From Phragmites australis (Eukaryota; Streptophyta; Magnoliopsida; Poales; Poaceae): a stretch of DNA of 64,000 nt. The DNA lies in NCBI RefSeq assembly GCF_958298935.1, contig NC_084922.1, positions 5,582,501 through 5,646,500 of the forward strand. The letters are read 5' to 3'. The number at the start of each line of letters is the position of its first letter. The first letter of the stretch is position 1. The notes beneath the pieces were generated by a model. That model was not told the origin of the DNA. It did no database searches and was given only the letters and a program-made list of their open reading frames with translations. Made by a program: the position numbers and the translations under genes. This document shows, piece after piece, positions 48,176 through 58,650 of this stretch.

Positions 48176-48286
48176 AACATATAATTCCTTGATTTTATGT
48201 TCGATTAATTAATTAGTTTTTTTAAAAAGGGGTGGATTTTTTTTATAACCCGTTAAAACTTAGGATGTTACAGCCACGGTCCCATC

Positions 48287-48640
48287 ATAGTTGATGATTG
48301 GGATCTCTTTCGTTGCGTGTGGGAGCTGTTGGCACTGAATCCCAAAAAGCTAGCACACTATCTTGACAAATACGCTCAGTTTCTAGATGCCATCACGATC
48401 TTTTGCCCAAAAAGGAAGAAAGGTTTTTTCATCACCATGCAAAATCTCTACCGCAATGGTTCAAATTTTGAATATCCCGCTGTATGGAGAGCCAAGTTTT
48501 CCCCAACCTTCTCATAATCTCAAGAAGTTGGGACAATGCTTATCGGTTAATCTGGATTTCCTACTCGGAAGAGGTCCTTACCTGGAGGCTCATGGAGCTA
48601 CCCGGAGAAGACCTAAAATCCTGACTAGATGACCCGGTAA
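48287..48640 (+). other. Coding-like segment, family unknown
   Basis: A plus-strand frame reads DDWDLFRCVWELLALNPKKL, then AHYLDKYAQFLDAIT, then PKRKKGFFITMQNLYRNGSN, stopping at 48516. A second frame (48387-48632) continues the resemblance to coding sequence (NLDFLLGRGPYLEAHG). It lies just upstream of a candidate polypurine tract (GATGGGGGGC, 48771-48780), so it may be the internal end of a plus-strand LTR element. No domain recognised. Confidence 0.3.
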
Positions 48641-48994
48641 TATCCATATACCTGAGTAGATGTGCATCCTACCCAGAGACTCAAGTTCTCACTCGGAGAA
48701 ACAATCTGTTGAGACGATTTCCTCAACCGGGCTAAGTTTCTTGATCTATCACAACCTCGTTTCACGTATTGATGGGGGGCTTGATAATGATTAGTATAGA
48801 ACTATCATATATAAATATCATATCCATATACGAATACCCTAGGGTTTGCTGGATTCTTGGAGCATATGATTGTATCTGGGAAAGGAGTCCCTGGATGTAT
48901 GAAAACTACCCGCAGGTTCCAGAATATCCCTTAAATAAGAAAGTATATCTCAAAGTTTAAGGAGGACAGAATCCTACTCGGGAAGGAGTCAAGG

Positions 48995-49620
48995 TGTCAA
49001 AGATTTGTTCATGACAATGTGTCCGTAATTAGATTGGGGTACCTTTGAGATTAGGAATCGAGCACAAAAGAAGACACACGATGTAGATAGATTTGGGCTC
49101 CAACTGGAGTAATACCCTCCTTTATGGAGGTTGGTGTATATGTATTTTCTCGAGTACAAGCAAGGTGGCTAGACCTATTACAAGGATTATATCAGATCTA
49201 ACTAAACTAGAGTTGAAGTTATCGAGTAGCTTCTATGGTCTTGGTGCTTGCATCGAGTTGAGTTGTGTACTGCACAAGGCTGTCGAAGTTGAGAAGTTTT
49301 GTAGAAGTTGTCCTTTCAAGGGTCTGGGTCCCCGCCTTATATAGGCCCTCGTACTGCCCTTAATCCTATCATAATCAATGAGGAGTCCTCCGTCTTGTCG
49401 ATCAGGGCAAGGCATCCGAATCCAGCTTGGATACTAGTCATACTTGAATCGATTAACCCGATCGAGACCTTTGTAGTATGGGCTTTTGTGATCTCTGAGT
49501 AAACCGGGTCTTGCAGATTCGGGTCCGCAATATTCGGAGTTGTTAAATATGCGAACTAGGTGCCCTATCCATATATGATGTATTTATTATGCGTATATAT
49601 CCTATAGTTAGACATTTGAA
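48995..49620 (-). repeat. 3' LTR of the 4-kb retrotransposon
   Basis: Begins TGTCAAAGATTTGTTC on the plus strand. Shares ATGTGTCCGTAATTAGATTG, GGTGGCTAGACCTATTACAA and TATAGTTAG with the right LTR. A minus-strand TATATAAGGCGGGG motif lies at about 49330-49345. Confidence 0.85.
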
Positions 49621-50143
49621 AGTAGCCTCCTAACTCTGCTCAGCAAGGAGGATTTCCACAAGCGTCTACTCGAGTACTACAAAGTCCGAACCTGGTCGAG
49701 TAAGGTAGATCAAACCTATAGTCAAAAGAATTGAGCAAGAAAAAGCTCTACTTCGAGTATTGAGTGGAAACGCTATTGGGTCAAGTGCCCTGCTATTGTC
49801 CGCACTTGAGACTTGAGAAAGTCTTGAAAATCGACTTCCCAACATCCGTCTCTGAGTAGAGTTAAAAAGAACATCTATGAAATTTGAAATTTTGGATATA
49901 GGAGCATTCAATGCACTCAGATGGGCGTGCAGAGATTCACACAATACCATCATCCTGTCTTTCATGCCGAATGAGGTGCCACAGTGACCGGTGCAGTTAC
50001 CAAAGAAAACATTGAACTCTAAAAAATTTATCCATACAAACCTGGACTGTAGCCATTCTTCACCCTTGCGCCGCTAGCTCTTTCACTCAAGCCTTCTCCT
50101 TTCTTCGCTCAAACGTGCACCGCCATACATAAATCTCCGCCCC

Positions 50144-51563
50144 GTGGCCTCCATCCCTTCTAGGAATGCCATCGATGGAGAAAGACTCCAACTCGAAGGT
50201 TGCCGACACATCCCCAAGCAATTAGACGAGATGATATTGCCAACGGAGGCCTGGGAGATCTCATCGATGCAAGAATCAAGGCTCAAGGAACTTGAAAGTG
50301 AAGGCATCATTCCTCTTCGCGATTTGGCCAAATGGAAGCCATCGGGTGAGGAATTCCCATCCTGCTAATTTGACCACGAGATTGTGGTTTTTGAGTCCTT
50401 TTTTCATTGTGGTATAAATGTTCCCCATTCTACATTTCTAAACCCAAACTCAATCACCATGCTTAGTGTTTTTGTTCATCTTTACGAAGCCTTCCTTGGC
50501 ATCAAGCTGAGTTTAATCTTTTTCAATATTTCTACCATCTGTAGAAGAATACTGAAAATAATTTTGTCAGGGGTTGTGGTTTCCAACTGTGGAATGGAAT
50601 GATGAATTCCTATATCCCAGTTGCTCTGATCTCCTCTGGCAAAAAGATTGGGGAAAAAACTTTGGTTTCATATCTCCAATCTTGACCCCATCACCTCTCC
50701 CTTTCGTCTATAGAGGTCTTCAGCCCCGACCAAATCTGTCTTAGTCAAAAAGGCACCGCGAGCTCAACCATACTGCCTATTACGTCAAGAAGATTGATGA
50801 ACTTAAGCAGAGTGGCTTAACCGGGTGGCATGTGGCTAAAGACTTCATCAGTCGAAGGCTATTCCCCTTGAAAGTGCGGGATCACTTCGCTTGGGAATAT
50901 GCTGGAGACAGTGATAGCTCCTGGGACACGGTTATATGTAAAACTTAGTTAGCCCTTAATGCTCTTTGCAGCCGCAATTAATCTTTGTCGAGTGACTTCT
51001 TCCTTTCTTCAGCTCTGTCTTTACAAGACACCACTGCTCAATTAAGCAAACTATTTGCCGAGGAGGGACAACAGTACTCTATCGAGCCATACTCCCTCAA
51101 GAATCCTCCACCACTGGTAAGAATTTTCTTGGATTAGGAGAGAAGCACTAATTTTTGCTTATTCGATTTGACTTGTCTTTTTTATTTCAGGTTCCAAACT
51201 TCCATCAAGAAGACACTTCCTCTGGCACCGGCGAAAAGGGGAATACACCGACTGGTCAAGAGGCAAAAGGGTCTCTTCGTTCTGAAAGATCTTCTTCGCC
51301 ATCCGGCCAACCTCCCCCCCAAACGTACGTGAGGAAAAAGTCCATTGGTATTGAGATTGAGTCTTTCAATAACTACTTGTTCATCTGTCTTCCAGGTTAT
51401 CGAGCAAATAATTATTAACACCTGGTCTGCATGGGCGACCTTATTTCAGGGAACAACAAGTGCAACCCCTCAAACAACTCCTAGAGAGACCTCCACGCCT
51501 GATGACTCGGCCAAAGAGGTAACTCGCCTCGAGTTATCGCCCTTTCATTGGTCATTTTTTTAG
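50144..51563 (+). pseudogene. Antisense ORF, PF04195-like (putative gypsy-type transposon protein)
   Basis: It reads opposite to the element. It starts MASIPSRNAIDGERLQ at 50144, with LESEGIIPLRDLAKWKPSGE and a stop at 50366. It resumes HEIVVFESFFHCGINVP, LNPNSITMLSVFVHLYEAFL and GIK. After an apparent intron it gives LWFPTVEWNDEFLYPSCSDL and, past another stop, YYVKKIDELKQSGLTGWHVA and RLFPLKVRDHFAWEYAG. Later pieces (51014-51118, 51191-51330) are separated by GT...AG-like boundaries. The VVF-FFxxGxxxP...LNPN...xxFVHLCEAFLGIxP text is characteristic of PF04195. Such genes occur antisense near the 3' LTR of some grass Gypsy elements. The role is unknown; this copy has stops. Confidence 0.65.
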
Positions 51564-51906
51564 TATTCACTTGATAAGTCCAGGATGATGAATTACTATT
51601 GGCTGGTTTTTAGCAAGTGATTGGTCCCTTGACTTCGTTTGATTCCTAGATCATCCCTTCGACATAGCCAACCCTAATCGTGGGTGTGAAGTGGAGGAAA
51701 ATAATTGTTAAGAAATAGAAATCGAACATTGCCTCGCGCCTTCCGATTACCAAGAGGTTTGGTTTGAATCTTCATCTTGACTAGCAGCTTTCCTTTCCGT
51801 TCCTCATCCTGTCAATTGTAGGCCATCACTTTCGAAGAAAGCAAAAGAACAAACCGCAAGAAGGTTGGTTAGCTAACTGACATCGACCTCTCCTATTACG
51901 TTGTCT

Positions 51907-52378
51907 CTAGCTCATCGAGTGGAAGATCCTTCCTCGGACACAACTGAAGCAGACCTGCAGCCTAAGAAAGTTGAGACCTTGATATCGATCCCAACTGATG
52001 ACCCTTGGGCAACGATAGAGGTTCTCCTCAAGGCCACATGTGCTCAAGTTGCTGCTGTCGTTGACTGTTCTGGCCATCGATGGAGCTGCCATTGTCACTT
52101 TCCTGACTTTCACCATCACTCTCGGTGTCCATAAACTGGAGAACGTTAGGCTCTTTGGGATCCCAGTCAAGGTGCCCCACCTCGCGGTATGCGTTCAGTG
52201 GGCTTGACTCAAGAATACTGGTGTGCATCAATCCACCCTAATTGTCCTAGTGGTAAACTATAATTCTGAAGGTGATCTCAGAGCCAGTGAGAGGTGCTTC
52301 AAAGATGTCTGCCACTGACTCAAAGTGGTCATAGAAACTGGTGTCGAAGAATCCGACACAGATGCGCACTTGAGACAT
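51907..52378 (-). pseudogene. Gag-like N-terminal relic
   Basis: The minus-strand ATG at 52378 starts MSQVRICVGFFDTSFYDHFE and goes on to SVADIFEAPLTG. After stops near 52250 it continues with GHLDWDPKEPNVLQFM and an acidic, serine-rich stretch to about 52028. It lies 46 bp after the right LTR in the transcription direction, where a gag start is expected. No matrix or zinc-knuckle motif is seen, so the assignment is positional. Confidence 0.45.
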
Positions 52379-52408
52379 GATCGATCCTAAAAAACAGAAG
52401 AAGGTTCC

Positions 52409-52424
52409 TACCTGGCGCACCAAC
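52409..52424 (-). other. Primer binding site-like sequence
   Basis: On the minus strand, directly after the LTR end, GTTGGTGCGCCAGGTA resembles the TTGGCGCGCCAGGTAGGG-type primer binding sites of grass Gypsy elements. It fixes the transcription direction. Confidence 0.6.
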
Positions 52425-53059
52425 TATCAAAAATTTGTTCCTGATAATGTGTCCGTAATTAGATTGGGGTACCTTCAAGATCAGAGATTGAGTACAAAAC
52501 AAGACACGCGATGTAGATAGGTTCAAGACCCCGAGTGGAGTAATACCCTACGTCCTGTATGGAGGTTGATGTATATGTATTTTCTCAAGTACAAGTAAGG
52601 TGGCTAGACCTATTACAAGGAGTAGGTCAGATCTAAACTAAACTAGAGTTGAGGTCGTCGAGTATCTCCTATGGTCTTATTGCTTGTGTTGAGTTGAGTT
52701 GTGTTAAACTGGCTAGGTTGTCGAAGTTGTGGGGTTTTGTTAAAGTCGCCCTTTCAAGGGTCTAAGTCTCCGCCTTATATAGGCTCTGGCACTACCCTTA
52801 ATCCTGTCGTAATCGATGAGGAGTTCTCCATCTTGTCAATCAAGGCAAGATATCTGAATTCAGCTTGGATACTAGCCGTACTCGAGTCGGTTAATCCAAT
52901 CGAGACCCTTATAGCATGGGCTTTCGTGATCTCCGAGTATGCCAGGTCCTGCAAATTTAGGTCTGTAATATCCGGAGTCATTAAAAATATGAACAATATA
53001 TCATATCCATATATGATGTACTCCTTATGTGTATATACCCTATAGTTAGGTATTTTACA
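52425..53059 (-). repeat. 5' LTR of the 4-kb retrotransposon
   Basis: 635 bp. On the minus strand it starts TGTAAAATACC and ends ATTTTTGATA. A minus-strand CTATATAAGGCGGAG motif lies near 52770-52787, about 280 bp from its start. Confidence 0.85.
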
Positions 53060-53274
53060 CAAGGAGCCACACAACAGCCTCATATATATACAGAGTAAAG
53101 AGACTCTGCGGAGGACAAGTCATTAGAAGCTAAGACACAAACCATCACATGCCTGCAAAGGCTCTACATCCATCAAACCTTTCGCAACTAGATTTTCGAC
53201 TACACGCAAGGAAGTTGCCCGACTAGGTTACATCTATCTAGGTTAGCCATATACCTACTTGTAACAGTCCTAGA

Positions 53275-55360
53275 TATCAATACAAGATAAACATGACATA
53301 AAACTATTATCCTAAGTGAGATATGAATCTGTATAAAAAAAATTCTATATGTGCTCTTTTATTTGTCGACTCAAAGTACCTTCTAATTTTTCAATAAATT
53401 CATAAGATCCATAGTTCGTCAATCGTGGACACCTTGAGTTGTTTCTTGATGATAAAGTTCCGTGTATTCTTGTATAGCCATTACTTTTGAACTAAAATAA
53501 AAATTCGATACGACTTTCACTCTTGCCATTACTTTAATTTCAGGAGGGGGATTTTTATTTCTTTTTTACACGAAGGGGGAGATTTAATTGGATACAAATA
53601 GCGATAAATATATATAGAACAGCTCCGAGCATTCTAGCTGATAATATGATACTTCAAAATGAGATGGACAATGTAGATCGGAGCTAGTTAATGCATAAGT
53701 CATGTATACAATACTCTACAGCTGTACGCAAGTTACCAAAGAGGTTTTCAATATGCGAGCTATTCATCCAATTCGTACCTGAGGCACGTCGCAATATATT
53801 GCCAAACACAGGAAGTAAAATTTATTCGCGTACACGTAGACCACAACGCAGCAGGCGCGCGTTCCTTGCACAGCATGCCCTGGTGCTCGCCGGGCGTTGG
53901 TCACTAGCACATGTGTCGCCGTCGACTCTACATCTGATCGGGACAACCTGAGATCCATTGATTTTTCCCGCACTTTTCCGTCGCGGCAGTCCCAAATCAT
54001 CTCCATTTGTAGATATATCACCTCTCTCGCTGTCAGTGTCATCTGCATCATCAGCGTACAGGTGTACGACGCAAGAACTTTGCCTCGACGCATTTGGAAC
54101 GGCACTACCTGCCAAATGCTACTTCTAAGCACTTCTATAATTACTTTCTTTTTCAGAAATTAATCGATTAAATCATAGTTGTTAGTGAAAGAGAAGATAT
54201 CTTCTATTAATAAAGCCAAATAGAGAGAAAATAGAGAGGAGGAAGAAAAAAATATGTTGATAGTAAAAAGATTTAGTTCCTCTGGTCAGATGGGTATTGA
54301 TATATATTTATAGTGTTGTTTAGGGTGTAAATGTGCAAGTATGCCTTTACAAAGATAGCGATACAAACTATCACTATACCACATGAACCTAAGGCTGGTC
54401 GAATCGCTCAACATGAGTCTAGGTAGGATACATTTACCCATAATCAGAAGATATTATCTACTATGGCAATGCAGAGATGCGAGTGGTCCTAAGGGCGTGG
54501 TACTTAGCTAGTCGCTTATTGCGGTGCCACACTGCCCAAGGTTTCAATCTGGCTCCTACTCGTGCTAGGATGGCAGAATGGTCTCCACTTGCATCAGTAG
54601 TAAATACCAGTCACTTCCTTGCGGGTTGAGGATGGCTGACGGGCCCCTTTTAGCTGATCTTTTCCCAAGACCTAATGACTCGCCCTCCATGCTTCGAGAA
54701 GCCTGCCTAGGCTCCCGAGGACTAGGACTCTGGGAGGCTGGGGCTCTGAGAGTTCTGGAGCCTGGAGATCCATAAGGCCTTTAGAAACCTATGGTCCACG
54801 GGCGTAAGCTGACGGGGCCAGTGGCGTCGGGGGTCCTTATTGACGACCCCCAACAGAAGCCCATCACGAGGCGGCCAGTGGAGCAGTCGACCCTCATGGT
54901 TTTTTGGACCAGGCCCTCCAGTGGTTCCTGGCTCTATAGCCGATGGCCTATGGTCATTTATATTGCTTGAATTGTTTTGAAGATTCTAGTCCAATTGGTT
55001 TGCACTGACCGTCTGACAATACCAATGAGATGGGGCATTAAATGTGACTTACGATTAGTGACATGGTTACACCTTGTGATGCGGTAGTGCAGCATGTGGT
55101 GCCTCGTCGTTGGAGGGTTGTGGGGACAGTTTTGCTCCCCCATGATTGTGGCCTCATGGGTGATAGGATAGGGGCGTGCACGCATTTTCCCAGGAGGAAA
55201 TAACCCCTCCCTTAGTTTTATGAGGAGAGGGTCTTGGCCAAGCAACGGCCTTGCTCTGTACCTCTGCTCCCATATGCATCTACTTCAGTTCACCTGCTTT
55301 GCTGGCCATACCATTCTATCTTCCACCATTGTCCAACGCTTTTCGTCACCTCACAGGAAC
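53275..55360. other. Mostly unrecognised DNA left of the second antisense ORF
   Basis: 53690-54165 is CpG-richer and open on both strands; a minus frame there (54115-53822) includes VHLYADDADDTDSERGDIST. 54550-55360 is GC-rich, with a GTCGGGGGTCC...GACGACCCCC hairpin near 54826-54855. It is probably the leader or 3' LTR side of the large minus-strand Gypsy element. No domain seen. Confidence 0.35.
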
Positions 55361-55365
55361 TCTCA

Positions 55366-56476
55366 TGGCTAGTTCTGGTGCTCAAGGCGGGGTCGACATG
55401 TCATCATCTGGTAGGGCCGTTAATATGCGCATGGCAACGGTCATTCAGGCGGCGCCAATTCCTCCGTCGCGCCAGCCAGAAGCATCCTCAGTAGACCATC
55501 GTGCTGGGAGAATCTGTCATCACTGAGGCTGAGCTCGACCGGATGGTCACGGAGGGGACGATCCCTTCCAGGTCCGCCGCCCAGGCCCCACGAGGCGAAG
55601 TGGTTCTAGAGCCTCTGAGCCACGAGTCTATGGTGTTTGAGGCCTTTTTTGATGTGGGCCTTGGCCTTCCAGCCATGCCGCTCCTCGAAGGGGTGCTTCG
55701 CTACTTCTACGTGGTGCTCTCGCATCTGTCAACTAACATTATTGCTAGCCTGGACATCTTTGAGTGGGTGATTCGAGCGAAGGGAGAGCGAACCTTTTCG
55801 CCCTCATTCATGAAGTGAGCTATCAATCGAAGATACAGATGGAGGACATGGAGAAAAAGGCCATCAGCTTTAGCAGTGTAAACTTCCAGCTACGACCAGA
55901 GTACAACGAGGTGTTTATGGCAAAGCCCATCAACAACCGTTGATACACCAGATATCCAAAGCAGTGGTTTTTATTGCAATGTTGGCTTTAGATCCCCCTC
56001 CGCTCTAGGAACCAGGCCATTGAGTACGTTCAGACCCCGATGGCAGATATCTTTGATGCATAGTTTGCTTCAAGGTTGGTGCTTCTCTAGAAGGTGGCCT
56101 GGAGGATGAGTATGCGGGATCTCGCGGAGGAGTTCATGATGTTGCACATCCGGCCCCTTCAGGCGGGCTGGAATCACGTCTTTGAACAAGGTAAGGAGGA
56201 TGAGTCGAACGCATACTATGGACCCACCATCAGTTCTAGTGAGTCGTCTTTTTTGTTTAGTTTAGAGTTTGTAGATGTGAACACCCTTTTCTTTCAGAAA
56301 ATTGCCTCCTGCTGGAGCATGTGACCAAAATCGTGGAGGAGTTTTTGGTCCCACCAACTGTCGTGAAGTTGGACCGGCGTTGTCGGAGGGTGAACTCCTC
56401 AAGCAAGGATCCAGAGGGACCCCCTTTGAGATTCGACCGGGGAGATGATTCTGAATCCGTTTTGCGGGTGAAATAA
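55366..56476 (+). pseudogene. Second antisense PF04195-like ORF
   Basis: The frame starts MASSGAQGGVDMSSSGRAVN (55366). After a frame change it gives ITEAELDRMVTEGTIPSRSA, MVFEAFFDVGLGLPAMPLLE and GVLRYFYVVLSHLSTNIIA, stopping at 55818. Further pieces: MEDMEKKAISF, LRPEYNEVFMAK (with stops), MSMRDLAEEFMMLHIRPLQA. After an intron-like gap it gives LLEHVTKIVEEFLVPPTVVK and ends at 56476. The order matches the first copy at 50144-51563 but the sequence is well diverged. It would be the antisense gene of the minus-strand Gypsy element whose pol lies at 62940-64000. Confidence 0.6.
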
Positions 56477-56479
56477 ATG

Positions 56480-57844
56480 GGCGTAAATGCAATGCAGGTG
56501 GAATAGAAGGATCGGGTGCAGGAAGTAGTAAATGCTCAGGAGGTTTTTAGATAGGTTCGGGGCGCACTGAGCGTAACACCCTACTCCTGTGTGTATGCTA
56601 TAAATGCCCTGAGAATGTCTCTCTGAGTATTTGCTGGGTTACAAGAATATTTGTCTAGTCTAGAGCTTCGGGCTCCTTGTTCTTCGGTGATCTGAGCTTC
56701 TGTGCTTGTCTTTGCTGTTGTCTTCGACTTCTGCTCTGGTTGTACTGAACCTCTGTCTTGCCTCACCTCAACTGGTCTTCTCTGGGGAGCTCGCCCGGCT
56801 TAAATACCCGCTGGGGCGGTAGCGTGCCCAGAAAGGGATGGCGCGAGTTCCAAGGCGCCATAAATGGAAAGCAACCATCATGGGCTGCTGCGCGAGGTGA
56901 TGGGGAGGGTTGAAAACGCGCCCCCGTCCGGTCTTGTAGGTCATCATGCCTTTCTTCAATGGGCGCCGCAGGGAGGGCCCACCGGGCAGCCACCGAGCAG
57001 CCCGGTGTGTCCGCCCGGTCAGAGCAGGCCTGACACAGCAGGGCGGCAGGCGGGGCGCCTTGGGCTTCGCGATGTTATCCCAAGGTACGCCAGATGTCCC
57101 GCGATGGGACCCGTGCAATAAATATCCCCACGCCTCCCTGCCAGGCCGTGGCAGGGACTGACAAAAAGCATGGGGGAGAAGTTGAAGGTGACAGGCCACG
57201 CGCCCTCTTAAATGCAGCATTGGCCTTTCATTGGTTAACACCTCACCGTTGGGCCTCTGTGGGGGCCACCGGCGAAGGACTTCTTAGGCCCTCGGGGAAC
57301 CGAGTGCTCGGGGGCCACTGTTCACAGCCCCGAGCACTCTCTCCCGGATATGCCCTTTCTTGGTCCTCGGGGAACCGAGTGCTCGGGGGCTACTGTTCAC
57401 GACCCCGAGCACTATCTACCGGAACTGGCTGTTCGGGTCCTCGGGGGACCGAGTGCTCGGGGGCTACTGTTCACGGTCCCGAGCACTCTCTCCCGGAATC
57501 GACTTCACTTGGGTCCTTGGGGGACTCGGGTGCTCGGGGGCCACTGTTCGCAGCCCCGAGCACCCTCTTCTCGGTACTTGGCTTTTCTTGTCGTCGAGGG
57601 ACTTGAGTGCTCGGGGGCCACTGTTCGTAGCCTCGAGCACTCTCTTCCCAGGACTTAGCTTTCTCAGGTCATCGGGAAACTCGGGTACTCGGGGACCACT
57701 GTTCATGGCCCCGAGCACCCTCTCCTGGGACTTGGTCCTCTCGTCCCTCGGGGAAATAACCCCCGCGGGAGGGTGCCACGTGGCAATATGCTATTCTGGC
57801 CTCAGGACTTGGGGACCCGTGGTTCCTGTGTCACCGACAGGCGT
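56480..57844 (-). mobile_element. Solo LTR with hairpin-repeat U3
   Basis: The LTR is 56485-57839 on the minus strand. It starts TGTCGGTGACACAGG, a common start of grass Gypsy LTRs. GGCGT flanks it at 56480-56484 and 57840-57844. The left end does not show TG on the plus strand, so that boundary may be off by a few bases. A minus-strand GTATTTAAG TATA lies near 56797-56806. The array at 57290-57750 falls in U3. It lies right after the antisense ORF end. Confidence 0.6.
57290..57750. repeat. 76-bp hairpin tandem repeat, six copies
   Basis: GTGCTCGGG cores recur at 57304, 57379, 57453, 57530, 57607 and 57683. Each unit carries an inverted repeat, AGTGCTCGGGG...CCCCGAGCACT, around a 12-15 nt loop with ACTGTTC. 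It is in the LTR's U3, about 500-950 bp upstream of the TATA motif. Long open frames here (57094-57854) are repeat by-products. Confidence 0.88.
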
Positions 57845-58642
57845 ATGGAGCTAGTCTAGAGCTGTGTAACACCCTAAATTTTTAATTTTTGCAATAATTT
57901 AAAATTTTGCTAGAATTAAATACGAGTTGTAGATTTTATTCAATTTAGAAGGAAATTAATTTTGAAATTTATATTGCCATAGATTAAATTCATGCTTCAT
58001 GCATTCATGCCGCAGTAGTTGCAATAGGTTTTATGTGTAGGAAAATGTTTGCAAAAATTCGCTAGAAGGTGCTCGTTTAAAATCTCTTTTGAAAATGGTT
58101 CAAAAATAAAAAAGAAAAGCTTTTCCTAATTCCTAAAGCTTTCCCGGTATTTTTCCTCTCTCAATCTGGTCCAAACATCTCTCCCTCCCCCTCTCCTCCT
58201 CTCCTTTCAGCCTAGCCCGGATTGTCTTCTCTCTCCCTCCCCCGCTTGGGCCACGACCCATTTCCCTCCCTCTACCGCGCGCTGGGCTGAGCCACCCGGC
58301 GGAGTCAGCTTGTCTCACACGTGATCCGCCTCCCTCCCATCCCTCTCTCTGCCGCGTGGGACAGTGCCGAGCCACCCCGCTCGAGCCAACTCCCTTTCCT
58401 CCACCTCCCACCCGACTCAATCCCCTTCACCACCGTCGTGATTCTCATGCCTCCCTGTGCCCTCTCTCCCTCCCATAGCAGTTGGATTCGAGGCATTAAA
58501 CCCCATTATGGTGCCCCCATCCATTTTCCCCCTCCATAATCTCTCTTTATTGCTCAACCAAGGTAGAAAACCGCCAGCCTTAATGGCCATGGCTGCCACC
58601 CCTACAACTCCGAGCCCCGGTCGCTTTGCTTCATCTCGCGTC

Positions 58643-58650
58643 TATTTAAG
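58643..58650 (+). promoter_or_regulatory. LTR TATA box (TATTTAAG)
   Basis: TATTTAAG followed by a C-rich stretch, 778 bp from the LTR start. Candidate U3/R promoter. Confidence 0.45.

Larger units (their letters stand above)
44176..48277 (-). mobile_element. Solo LTR (minus) containing an opposite-strand copy of itself
   Basis: The outer LTR runs on the minus strand from 48272 (TGTAACATCCTAAG) to 44181 (TATAAGACCCC on plus, a decayed TGTAAGACCCC). GCCAA (44176-44180) and GCCAC (48273-48277) form a 5-bp duplication with one difference. Minus-strand LTR sequence occupies 44181-45517 (3' part) and 47439-48272 (first ~830 bp). Between them, 45518-47438 is the same LTR family on the plus strand, missing its first ~1.6 kb and ending exactly at GGGTCTTACA. 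It is the same family as 869-8075. Confidence 0.75.
48990..53064 (-). mobile_element. Complete small LTR retrotransposon with perfect TSD
   Basis: The element is 48995-53059 (4065 bp), flanked by CAAGG at 48990-48994 and 53060-53064. Direct LTRs are at 48995 to about 49620 and 52425-53059, clearly diverged from each other, so the insertion is not recent. A primer-binding-type sequence lies next to the right LTR on the minus strand, and TATATAAG motifs read on the minus strand in both LTRs, so transcription runs right to left. No reverse transcriptase or integrase is seen. Internal DNA has a short gag-like relic (-) and a larger antisense ORF (+). Confidence 0.88.
48782..53272 (+). mobile_element. 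Possible older LTR interrupted by the 4-kb retrotransposon
   Basis: Sequence on either side of the inserted element (48782-48994 and 53060-53272) would rejoin as one LTR-like stretch beginning TGATAATGATTAG after GATGGGGGGCT and ending near ACTTGTAACA. The join has a plausible CTCATATATATACAGAG TATA region (53088-53098). Ends are inferred only from TG...CA and the G-rich tract; no duplication was found. Confidence 0.3.

Noticed and set aside
56480..57844. LTR start on the plus strand at TGCAATGCAGG
   Set aside because: The orientation evidence (TGTCGGTGACAC at 57839 and minus TATA) favours a minus-strand LTR; the GGCGT duplication places the border slightly left.
57094..57854. Long plus-strand frames of 164-170 codons
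   Set aside because: Generated by the 76-bp hairpin repeat in an LTR; similar repeat peptides appear in several frames.
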